Shown: piece after piece, positions 57,645 through 64,000 of the stretch
How the letters are laid out: each line of letters begins with the position of its first letter
Numbering within the stretch: the first letter of the stretch is position 1
DNA from: Streptomyces sp. ITFR-16
GTDB taxonomy: Bacteria > Actinomycetota > Actinomycetes > Streptomycetales > Streptomycetaceae
NCBI RefSeq assembly: GCF_031844705.1
Contig: NZ_CP134609.1
Span: 868,001 to 932,000, forward strand
Direction: 5' to 3'
Length of the DNA: 64,000 bases
The notes under the pieces: generated by a model
The model's input: the letters and a program-made list of their open reading frames with translations, nothing else
Told to the model about the DNA's origin: nothing
The model's database searches: none
Made by a program: the position numbers and the translations under genes

Positions 57645-58519
57645 CACAGCTCCTTGCGGAAGTCCCGGAGGATTTCCTTCGTGCGTTGTGCAGTCGCGGC
57701 CTGGGCCGCCATGCGGTCCATGACCTCGAGGTAGGAGGCCACCTCCGGGCGCGCGTCGAAGTAGACGGCTCCGGTCAGATACTCGCTGTAGACCATGTCC
57801 GGGAGTTCGGGCACCGCGAACCGGAAGAGCACGAACGGCCCGTAGGTTCCCGGGTGATGGCCGGTGGCGAACTCCGCGATCTGCACGGTCACGTTGGGCA
57901 GCGCGGTGGCTTCGAGCAGCTTGTCGATCTGGGCGCGCATGATGTCGGGGCTGCCGACCGGGCGGCGCAGCACGGTCTCGTCCATCACGACCCACAGCTT
58001 CGGGGCGTCGGGACGGACGAGCAGGGACTGCCGCTGCATCCGCAGCGCCACATGGCGCTCGATGTCCTCGGGCCTGGTCTGCCCGACCGCACCGGTGCGC
58101 AGCACCGAGCGTGCGTAGTCCTCGGTCTGGAGCAGCCCGGGGATGAAGTGCGGTTCGTACATGCGCAGCAGGCCGGCCGAGCCCTCCAGGCTGACGTACA
58201 TGCTGAACCAGTCGGGCAGCACGTCGTGGTAGCGCTGCCACCAGCCCGGCTTGTTGGCCTCCTCCGCGAGTTCGACGAAGGAGTCCGCCTCGTCCTCCGT
58301 GATCCCGTAGGCCTTCAGGAGAAGCTGCACATAGGGAATCTTGAGAGCGACCTCGGCGGTCTCCATCCTGCGTATCGTCGCCGGGGCGACCCGCAGCACC
58401 TTGGCAGCCTGGTCCCGGCTCAGGCCGACACGCTCCCGCAGATCCTGCAGGCGCTTGCCGAGAACGACCTGACCCACGGTCGGGGCGGACCGCGGTTCGC
58501 TCACTTCAGACCTCCCCAT
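57644..58519 (-). CDS. XRE-family regulator with DUF5753 domain (WhiJ-like)
   Basis: 291 residues. The N-terminal Cro/C1-type helix-turn-helix (about residues 18-75) reads LGKRLQDLRERVGLSRDQAA, KVLRVAPATIRRMETAEVAL. A DUF5753 effector domain fills the rest (YEPHFIPGLLQTEDYARSVL, VALRMQRQSLL, VTVQIAEFATGHHPG, LPDMVYSEYLTGAVY). Such regulators control aerial-hypha formation and secondary metabolism together with a DUF397 partner. The ATG at 58519 gives the expected short N-terminus before the helix-turn-helix. Confidence 0.9.
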   Translation of the reverse strand: MGRSEVSEPRSAPTVGQVVLGKRLQDLRERVGLSRDQAAKVLRVAPATIRRMETAEVALKIPYVQLLLKAYGITEDEADSFVELAEEANKPGWWQRYHDVLPDWFSMYVSLEGSAGLLRMYEPHFIPGLLQTEDYARSVLRTGAVGQTRPEDIERHVALRMQRQSLLVRPDAPKLWVVMDETVLRRPVGSPDIMRAQIDKLLEATALPNVTVQIAEFATGHHPGTYGPFVLFRFAVPELPDMVYSEYLTGAVYFDARPEVASYLEVMDRMAAQAATAQRTKEILRDFRKEL

Positions 58520-58706
58520 GCTGTTTCGAGCAGTGTGCCATGCGTATGCCGCCAAAGACACAGCCACTCTGGATTTTTCAGAGTGCCCCTTGCCAAGTGT
58601 TCGCGACAGGGGGAGAGTTGGTGTCAGAACCAGTTGACCTGTCATGCCCGCCCTCTTCCGGCAAGATCGCGATGCGTGACGCAGCCCCCACTGTGAGGAT
58701 TCGGTC

Positions 58707-59165
58707 GTGGCACCTGGCAGTGCGCTCATCCCCCGGCTCATGGACCTCAGCCCCGGGACCGAAGCGCTCCGGTACTGCTTCGCGCTGCCCGCGCACCCCG
58801 AGTCGGTCGCCGGTGCCCGACGCCGTACCCGCTCCCGGCTGGACGAGTGGCGGCTGGACGGCGACGCCTGCGAAGCGGCGGTCCTCATCGTGTCCGAACT
58901 GGTCACCAACGCGGTGGTGCACACCGCCAGCACGCGGGTCGTGTGCGAACTGCGCTGCCTCGACGGCCGGCTGCGCATAGCCGTGCAGGACCAAGGACAT
59001 CAGCCCGGCGGCCCGCGTCTGGGCCGCAGCGCCGACGACGAGCACGGACGCGGCCTGCTGCTCGTGGACGCGATGTGCAGCGCCTGGGGGTCCCGCGACG
59101 CCGGGGACCGCTCGGGCCGCATCGTCTGGGCGGAACTGCCGCACGGCTCGGAGCACACATGCTGA
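58707..59165 (+). CDS. HATPase_c (anti-sigma/GHKL-type) ATP-binding protein
   Basis: 152 residues of the stand-alone GHKL ATPase fold used by SpoIIAB/RsbW-like proteins. The N-box SELVTNAVVHTAS, G1 box VQDQGHQPGG and G2 box DDEHGRGLLLVDAM are intact. Streptomyces has dozens and one often accompanies each XRE/DUF397 pair. It may phosphorylate an anti-sigma antagonist or bind a partner protein. It diverges from the XRE gene with a 187-bp gap. The stop lies inside the next gene, whose ATG starts seven bases before the end of this frame. Confidence 0.85.
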   Translation: MAPGSALIPRLMDLSPGTEALRYCFALPAHPESVAGARRRTRSRLDEWRLDGDACEAAVLIVSELVTNAVVHTASTRVVCELRCLDGRLRIAVQDQGHQPGGPRLGRSADDEHGRGLLLVDAMCSAWGSRDAGDRSGRIVWAELPHGSEHTC

Positions 59166-59596
59166 AGAACGCCATGTCCCATCTCCTCGGAACCCGCCGC
59201 TCCCGCGAGCCCGGACACCTCGCCGTGGGCCGGGTCCAGCTGCCCCTGCCGACGACCCTCTCGGCCACCCTGGGCTGCGACGCCGTGGGCGTGCCCGCGC
59301 GCTACGGCTTCCGGCTGATGTCGCACCTGCCGCGCACCGGCTGCGTCTTCGCCGACGCCGAGCGGTGGTGGTGGATCGTGCCCTCGGGTTCCGACCTCGA
59401 CCTGGACTGGCCGGAGCAGGCCGCGTATGCGCGCGGTACCTGCGTCCCGGCGGTACGGCCCCGGCTGATCCACCAGCCCGACAGCCGTACCCCGTACACC
59501 CCGCCCATCCCGCTCTTCCTGATGGTCTGCCAGGTGACGGGCGTGGCCCCCTCCTGGGCCCCGGCGGGCGGCCGCCGGGTGGTCTCCGCGCCCTGA
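59159..59596 (+). CDS. Hypothetical protein coupled to the HATPase gene
   Basis: 145 residues, starting seven bases before the end of the upstream frame, so translation is coupled. The sequence contains HLAVGRVQLPLPTTLSATLG, GCVFADAERWWWIVPSGSDL and YPVHP-like TPYTPPIPLFLMVCQVTG. The WWW cluster and the late LFLMVCQVTG are distinctive. There is no signal peptide or domain I recognise. Proteins of this layout often follow a HATPase gene in Streptomyces, so it is probably part of the same signalling unit. Confidence 0.7.
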   Translation: MLKNAMSHLLGTRRSREPGHLAVGRVQLPLPTTLSATLGCDAVGVPARYGFRLMSHLPRTGCVFADAERWWWIVPSGSDLDLDWPEQAAYARGTCVPAVRPRLIHQPDSRTPYTPPIPLFLMVCQVTGVAPSWAPAGGRRVVSAP

Positions 59597-59611
59597 CCGG
59601 ACGACAGACGG

Positions 59612-59627
59612 CAGGCCCTAGGGCCTG
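59612..59627. terminator. Palindrome over the GH4 stop codon, possible terminator
   Basis: CAGGCC-CTAG-GGCCTG is a perfect 16-bp palindrome in the 21-bp gap between convergent genes and spans the stop of the GH4 gene (59618-59620). It is a weak but symmetric candidate for a bidirectional terminator. Confidence 0.4.
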
Positions 59628-60964
59628 TCCAGATAGGCGAGGCCCGGGTGGGCCTCGCGGTAGCCGTCGACCAGGCGGCGGGCGACGGAGACCGAGTCGA
59701 CCAGCGGGTGCAGGGCGAACGCCCGCACCGCGTCGGCGGCCGAGCCGCTCTCCGCCGCATCGAGCACCGCGCGCTCGACGGCCTTCACCGAGGTGACCAG
59801 GCCGACCGCGTGGTACGGGAGCGGGTCGACGGCGACGGGAAGGGCGCCGTTCGCGTCCACGAGGCAGGGCACCTCGATGACCGCGTCCGCGTCGAGCACC
59901 GCAAGCGTGGTGCGGTTGCGGACGTTGAGGATCAGCGACGTCTGCTCGTCACGGGCGACGGCCCGCATGAGGGCCAGCGCCACCTGCTCGTAGCCGCCGG
60001 ACTCCAGATCGCTCTCCTCGCGCTCCCCCGCACCGGCGACCTCACGGTTCTCGGACATGTAGGTCGCCTCGCGCTCGGCACGGGTGCGGTCCCAGGTGGC
60101 CATGGCGGGCGTGGCGGGGTCCTTCATCCGGCCGTAGAAGCCCTCCTGCTGCTCGCGGAGGAAGGCGCCGCGGGTCTGCTCGGCGTCCTGGTAGGCGCGG
60201 ACCGCCTCGCGGTTGAAGTAGTAGTAGTGCAGGTACTCGTTGGGGATCGCGCCCAGGGAGCGCAGCCAGTCGGCGCCGAAGAGCCGGCCCTCCTCGAAGG
60301 AGCCGAGCAGCTCGGGGTCGGCGAGCAGGCGCGGGAGTTCGTTCCGGCCCTCGACGTACAGCCCGCGCACCCAGCCGAGGTGGTTGAGGCCGACGTAGTC
60401 GATCCGGGCCCGGCCGGGGTCGGCGCCGAGCACCCGGGCGATCCGGCGGCCGAGGCCCACCGGCGAGTCGCAGATGCCGATGACGCGGTCGCCGAGGTGC
60501 CGGGACATGGCCTCGGTGACCAGGCCGGCCGGGTTGGTGAAGTTGATGACCCAGGCGTGCGGGGCGAGCCGGGCGATGCGCCGGGCCAGGCCGACGGCGA
60601 CGGGCACGGTGCGCAGCCCGTAGGCGATGCCGCCCGCGCCGACGGTCTCCTGGCCGAGGACGCCCTCGTCGAGCGCGACCCGCTCGTCCGCCGCGCGGCC
60701 CGCGAGGCCACCGACACGGATCGCGGAGAAGACGAAGTCGGCGCCGCGCAGCGCCTCGTCCAGGTCGGTGGTGGCGACTACGGCGGGCGCGTCCGGGACG
60801 CCCTCGGCCTGCTCGGCGAGCACCCTGGCGACGGCGGTGAGCCGGCCGGCGTCCGTGTCGTAGAGGGTGACGGCCGAGACCCGGCCCTCGGCGTGGTCGG
60901 CGAGCAGCGCCCCGTACACCAGAGGTACCCGGAATCCGCCGCCGCCCAGAATTGTCAGCTTCAC
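59618..60964 (-). CDS. Glycoside hydrolase family 4 (6-phospho-beta-glucosidase-like)
   Basis: 448 residues. The N-terminal Rossmann fold binds NAD+ (LTILGGGGFRVPLVYGALL). The GH4 metal site is visible as Cys in VIGICDSPVGLGRR and His in VGLNHLGWVRGL. INFTNPAG and GAGGIAYGLRTVPVAV are also family hallmarks. GH4 enzymes cleave glycosides by an unusual oxidation-elimination mechanism needing NAD+ and Mn2+. The 6-phospho preference is suggested by the family name but not proven here, and no PTS gene is adjacent. The ATG at 60964 follows an intergenic gap of 81 bp from the P450 gene. Confidence 0.88.
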   Translation of the reverse strand: MKLTILGGGGFRVPLVYGALLADHAEGRVSAVTLYDTDAGRLTAVARVLAEQAEGVPDAPAVVATTDLDEALRGADFVFSAIRVGGLAGRAADERVALDEGVLGQETVGAGGIAYGLRTVPVAVGLARRIARLAPHAWVINFTNPAGLVTEAMSRHLGDRVIGICDSPVGLGRRIARVLGADPGRARIDYVGLNHLGWVRGLYVEGRNELPRLLADPELLGSFEEGRLFGADWLRSLGAIPNEYLHYYYFNREAVRAYQDAEQTRGAFLREQQEGFYGRMKDPATPAMATWDRTRAEREATYMSENREVAGAGEREESDLESGGYEQVALALMRAVARDEQTSLILNVRNRTTLAVLDADAVIEVPCLVDANGALPVAVDPLPYHAVGLVTSVKAVERAVLDAAESGSAADAVRAFALHPLVDSVSVARRLVDGYREAHPGLAYLDRP

Positions 60965-61045
60965 GCTTCCGCATGGTACGTGGGGTGCGGGCGCGGCGCG
61001 GTGACGCGGCGGGCCGGTGAGGCCCGTCGCGTCACCGGCCGGTGG

Positions 61046-62605
61046 TCAGTAGCCGTTCCACCAGCGGGTCACCACGCGCCACAGCCGGGCGGGGGCTGCG
61101 GGCCTGCGCTGCTGCGGGATCATCCCGGACCGGGCGTCGGCGGAGCCGTCGGCGGTGGCGGTGGCCCCCGCCGGGACCGCGCCGACCGGGGCCCGGCCCA
61201 AGTCCTGGGGCGCCGTGGTGCGGACCGGGGTGGGCGCCGTGTGCCGTACGGCGGACTGCACCTCCCAGTCCTGGCGGGCCTGGTTCGGCTTGCCCATGGA
61301 CGGGGGTTCCCGGTCGTCCTGCGGGGAGCGCGGGGCGAACTCGGCGGGGAGCTCCACCAGATGGCGGCCCATGATGTTGCCGACCCAGCGCAGTTCGCCC
61401 TCGTCGACGGCGAGTTCGAGGTCGGGCAGGCGCATCAGCAGGGCGTCGACGCCGACGTCGGCGATGGCGCGTCCGATGTCCTGGCCCGGGCACTCGTGGG
61501 GCCCGCCGCTGAACGCGAGGTGGGCGCGGTTGCCCTCCATGTCGGCGTTGAGGTCGGGCCGCACCACCGGGTCGGTGTTGGCCGGGGCGATGCCGACGAT
61601 CAGCGCGTCACCGGCCTTGATGCGCTGGCCGCCCAGCTCCGTGTCGCCGACTGCCCAGCGGCCGAAGACGGCGGTGAACGGCGGCTCGTCCCACAGGGTC
61701 TGCTCGACCGCCTCGGGGACGGTCATGTGCCCGCCGCTGAGCCGGGCCCGGAAGCGCGGGTCGGTGAGCACCATGCGGAGCACATTGGCGATCAGGTTGG
61801 CGGTCGACTCGTAGGAGGCGATCAGGATGAGCCGCAGATGCTCGGCCACCTCCTGGTCGTTCATGTCGGCGGGGTGCTCGACGAGCCAGGTGGCGAAGTC
61901 GTCCGCAGGTTCGCGGCGGCGCCGTTCGACGAGGCGGCTCAGCGCGGCGAGCACATAGGCATTGCTCTCGACGGCCGTCGCGGTGCCCCGGGTCATGTCG
62001 CGGGCGGCCTGCACCATCCGGTCGTTGTACTCCTCGGGCATGCCGAGGATCGCGCACATCACCATCATGGGCAGCCGCTCGGCGAACTCGCTGACCAGGT
62101 CGGTGCGGCCCTGCTGGCAGAAGTCGTTGACCAGCCGGTTGCTGTAGCGGTTGACGTGACGCCGTACGCCGCGGGTGTCGATCCGGTTCATGGAGTCGGT
62201 GACGGCGCCGCGCTGGCGTTCATGGGTGGCCCCGTCGGCGAACACGCAGATCGGCTGCCAGGTGAAGATCGGGGCCAGTGGGTGGTCCGGGGCGACGGAG
62301 CCGTCCTGGAGGGCACGCCAGCGCCGCGAGTCGCGGGAGAACTGCGAGGGCGTACGGGTCATTTGCAGGTTCTCGCTGTGCCCGAGGACCAGCCAGGCGG
62401 GCACGTCGCCGTGCAGCAGCACGGGCGCCACCGTGCCGTGCTCGGCGCGCAGTTTCTCGTACAGGCCGTGCGGGTCCTGCTCGGCCTCGGGGCCGTAGAA
62501 CCGTCGCAGGCCGCCGGGGCCGATGCCGAGGCCGTGGGCCGGGCACTCGGGGGGCGGGAGCGGTCCGGTGGCCTCGCCGGGCTCATAGTGGAATGGGGTT
62601 GTCAC
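61046..62605 (-). CDS. Conservon cytochrome P450 (CvnE-like)
   Basis: 519 residues. The P450 fold spans about residues 25-410. The ExxR-like WDEPPF region and the heme loop AFSGGPHECPGQDIGRAIAD with the Cys ligand (about residue 365) are present. The heme loop has Ser where most P450s have Gly (FSGGPHEC instead of FGxGxHxC). The I-helix reads LILIASYESTANLIANV, so the usual AGxxT is ASYEST. The C-terminal 110 residues are a Pro/Ala/Gln-rich extension absent from typical P450s, ending RVVTRWWNGY. Conservon P450s work with the GTPase-roadblock module encoded upstream. The oxidised substrate is unknown. Confidence 0.87.
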   Translation of the reverse strand: MTTPFHYEPGEATGPLPPPECPAHGLGIGPGGLRRFYGPEAEQDPHGLYEKLRAEHGTVAPVLLHGDVPAWLVLGHSENLQMTRTPSQFSRDSRRWRALQDGSVAPDHPLAPIFTWQPICVFADGATHERQRGAVTDSMNRIDTRGVRRHVNRYSNRLVNDFCQQGRTDLVSEFAERLPMMVMCAILGMPEEYNDRMVQAARDMTRGTATAVESNAYVLAALSRLVERRRREPADDFATWLVEHPADMNDQEVAEHLRLILIASYESTANLIANVLRMVLTDPRFRARLSGGHMTVPEAVEQTLWDEPPFTAVFGRWAVGDTELGGQRIKAGDALIVGIAPANTDPVVRPDLNADMEGNRAHLAFSGGPHECPGQDIGRAIADVGVDALLMRLPDLELAVDEGELRWVGNIMGRHLVELPAEFAPRSPQDDREPPSMGKPNQARQDWEVQSAVRHTAPTPVRTTAPQDLGRAPVGAVPAGATATADGSADARSGMIPQQRRPAAPARLWRVVTRWWNGY

Positions 62606-62698
62606 GATCGCTCCAGGGATCAGGCTGCCAAGGGCCGGACGAATGGGGGTACGCGATGGGGGCGCGCGAAAGCGGGTGCGGGCGACGCGTGCGGGAGG

Positions 62699-63313
62699 TC
62701 AGCCGAGCGGCAGGGCCAGGCTGTGCAGATAGCGCATCAGGGTCATCAGCACATCGCGGCTGGAGGCGCGCAGCCGGGCGTCGCAGTCGATCATCGGGAC
62801 CTCGTCGGGCAGGTCCAGGGCGCTGCGCAGCGCCTCGACGGGGTGCTTGGGCGCGTCGGGGAAGGTGTTGACGGCGACGACGAACGGCACGCCGCGCTCC
62901 TCCAGTCGCCCGATGACGTCGAAGCTGACTTCGAGCCGGCGGGTGTCGATGAGGACGACGGCGCCGAGCGCGCCCTCGAACAGGCCGTTCCACAGGAACC
63001 AGAAGCGTTCCTGGCCCGGGGTGCCGAAGAGGTAGAGGATCAGCTCCTCGCTGATGCTGATCCGGCCGAAGTCCATGGCGACGGTGGTGGCGGTCTTGCT
63101 CTCCACCCCGAAGTTGTCGTCCACGCCGACGCCGGCCTGCGTCATGGTCTCTTCGGTGGTCAGCGGCCGGATCTCGCTGACCGAGCCGACCATGGTCGTC
63201 TTGCCGACCCCGAACCCTCCGACGATCACGACCTTCACCGCGGCGGTGGCCGTGGTGGGAAGGACGTCCTCGCTCCGGGGGCCCGTGATCGTGTCAGAGT
63301 TTCTGAAGTCCAT
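62699..63313 (-). CDS. cvnD: Conservon small GTPase CvnD
   Basis: 204 residues of the Mgl/Rab-like GTPase family used in conservons: P-loop GGFGVGKTTMVGSVSEI, switch II LYLFGTPGQERFWFLWNGLF, and VNTFPD in place of the classical NKxD. It acts as a G-protein-like switch on the CvnA sensor and CvnB/CvnC. The ATG overlaps the end of cvnC by 20 bases. Confidence 0.9.
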   Translation of the reverse strand: MDFRNSDTITGPRSEDVLPTTATAAVKVVIVGGFGVGKTTMVGSVSEIRPLTTEETMTQAGVGVDDNFGVESKTATTVAMDFGRISISEELILYLFGTPGQERFWFLWNGLFEGALGAVVLIDTRRLEVSFDVIGRLEERGVPFVVAVNTFPDAPKHPVEALRSALDLPDEVPMIDCDARLRASSRDVLMTLMRYLHSLALPLG

Positions 63314-63665
63314 GCATCACCGCTTCGAGGAGGGACCTGTCCGGGAGGGTTGCGCGGACGATCGGCGCGCGCGATTCGATCAGTTCGGTCGCGAGGAGTT
63401 CGGTGAGAAGCGAGGTCACCACGCTGAACGGCAGGCTGAGGTAGGCGGAGATCTCCGCGACGGACAACGGGGCCTGGCAGAGCCGCAGGATCACGGCCTG
63501 CTCGGGCTGGACCGTCGGTGACGGCTCCGACTTCGAGACCACCATGGTGACCAGGTCGAGTGCTGCCCGTTCGCTGCCGTCGGGATCGCCGGTGATGACG
63601 TACAGCCGTTCCGGGTCGCTCAGCGCCGGATCGGCCTTGCGGCGTTCTCGCCGGGAAGAACTCAT
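63294..63665 (-). CDS. cvnC: Conservon DUF742 protein CvnC
   Basis: 123 residues. The DUF742 winged-helix-like core is QPEQAVILRLCQAPLSVAEI and AYLSLPFSVVTSLLTELLAT, followed by the usual APIVRATLPDRSLLEAVMHGLQ ending in LQKL. It bridges CvnB and CvnD in the conservon signalling complex. Its ATG overlaps the cvnB stop by four bases. Confidence 0.9.
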   Translation of the reverse strand: MSSSRRERRKADPALSDPERLYVITGDPDGSERAALDLVTMVVSKSEPSPTVQPEQAVILRLCQAPLSVAEISAYLSLPFSVVTSLLTELLATELIESRAPIVRATLPDRSLLEAVMHGLQKL

Positions 63666-64000
63666 CCGGCCTGCCCGTCGTGGCGGGGCGGGCTCGTCAG
63701 ATGGGCGCCGATCCGTACGACCATGTCGCGCATCCGCGATCCGACGAGTCCGGCGTCCACCGTCTCCCCGGCGAGCACCGCGAGGTACGCGCCGGCGCCT
63801 GCCGCCATCAGATAGAAGAAGCCGCCGGTGACCTCGATGACGACGAGCCTCATCCGGCCGTCGCTGTACGGGATCTCGGAGGCGACGGCGGCCGCCAGGC
63901 TCTGCAGTCCGGCGCAGGCCGCGGCGAGCCGGTCGGCGACGTCGGGGTCCCCGCCGTGCCGGGCGATGCGCAGACCGTCGGCGGAGAGCACGACGATCTG
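63662..64000 (-). CDS. cvnB: Conservon roadblock/LC7 protein CvnB (5' end cut by window)
   Basis: 113 residues are visible, from QIVVLSADGLRIARHGG to the stop; the true start and about 15-25 more residues lie beyond the right edge. The roadblock/LC7 fold is recognised from VLSADGLRIARHG, RMRLVVIEVTGGFFYLMAAG and GAYLAVLAGETVDAGLVG. It should interact with the GTPase CvnD and the sensor kinase CvnA, expected further upstream outside the window. Confidence 0.88.
   Translation of the reverse strand, partial: QIVVLSADGLRIARHGGDPDVADRLAAACAGLQSLAAAVASEIPYSDGRMRLVVIEVTGGFFYLMAAGAGAYLAVLAGETVDAGLVGSRMRDMVVRIGAHLTSPPRHDGQAG

Noticed and set aside
59648-63406. A 1,252-codon open frame on the plus strand across the GH4, P450 and CvnD genes
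   Set aside because: It is antisense to three clear genes and its product is a low-complexity Gly/Ala/Arg/Val sequence, the usual shadow in high-GC DNA.
1-64000. CRISPR arrays, tRNA or rRNA genes, integrases or phage genes
   Set aside because: None was seen on reading both strands; the only mobile-element traces are the MITE-like copies.

Overview
The window is high-GC (roughly 70%) actinobacterial chromosome, almost certainly Streptomyces. The evidence is the SsgA-like sporulation protein, WhiB-like regulator, conservon (cvn) genes, a WhiJ-like XRE/DUF397 locus, a two-domain small laccase and GH46 chitosanase, together with GTG/TTG starts and many ATGA start/stop overlaps. From memory, the laccase, DNA ligase/polymerase pair, Wbl and SsgA-like genes sit together in the S. 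coelicolor SCO6707-SCO6722 neighbourhood, so 1-31 kb looks like a core-derived segment. No rRNA, tRNA, CRISPR array, prophage or biosynthetic gene cluster was seen.

Region 1 (1-12.7 kb): a truncated secreted glycosidase-like gene diverges from a ROK regulator across a perfect palindrome. Then come a palindromic MITE-like element touching a YciI gene, an SsgA-like protein, an ABC-F protein behind a long leader, an acyl-ACP desaturase behind a tandem palindromic operator, a 1,118-residue HEAT-like protein, a GH46 chitosanase, a GMC oxidoreductase remnant next to a relic of the same MITE family, a Wbl gene whose start lies in a nested hairpin, and a two-domain VOC protein.

Region 2 (12.7-19.6 kb): a tightly coupled sulfonate/sulfinate operon. 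It encodes a short leader peptide of the RRHIDL...CR type, a DszB-like desulfinase, SsuA-type lipoprotein, SsuC permease, SsuB ATPase, a signal-less SsuA-like protein and an SsuD-like flavin monooxygenase. A divergent IclR regulator faces it.

Region 3 (19.6-31.1 kb): a SNF2 helicase, then a secreted redox group (small laccase; ThuA fused to a PQQ-type sugar dehydrogenase; cupredoxin + OmpL47-like repeats + 3-keto-disaccharide-hydrolase-like domain), then a DUF3533 membrane protein and an NHEJ-type polymerase/ligase pair.

Region 4 (31.1-53 kb): a complete mce lipid-import operon (ATPase, two YrbE permeases, MceA-F, four Mce-associated proteins). It is flanked by a lytic transglycosylase, three secreted proteins (one DUF6801-like), a PucR/CdaR-type regulator, and an SCP2/acyl-CoA dehydrogenase pair behind TetR-like operators. 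The neighbourhood suggests uptake and breakdown of a sterol- or lipid-like substrate.

Region 5 (53-64 kb): an ATP-grasp-like protein, a drug exporter fused to a winged-helix-like domain, YchJ, a DUF574 methyltransferase, a WhiJ-like locus (XRE/DUF397/ATPase), a GH4 glycosidase, and a conservon (CvnB partial, CvnC, CvnD, P450 CvnE) running off the right edge.
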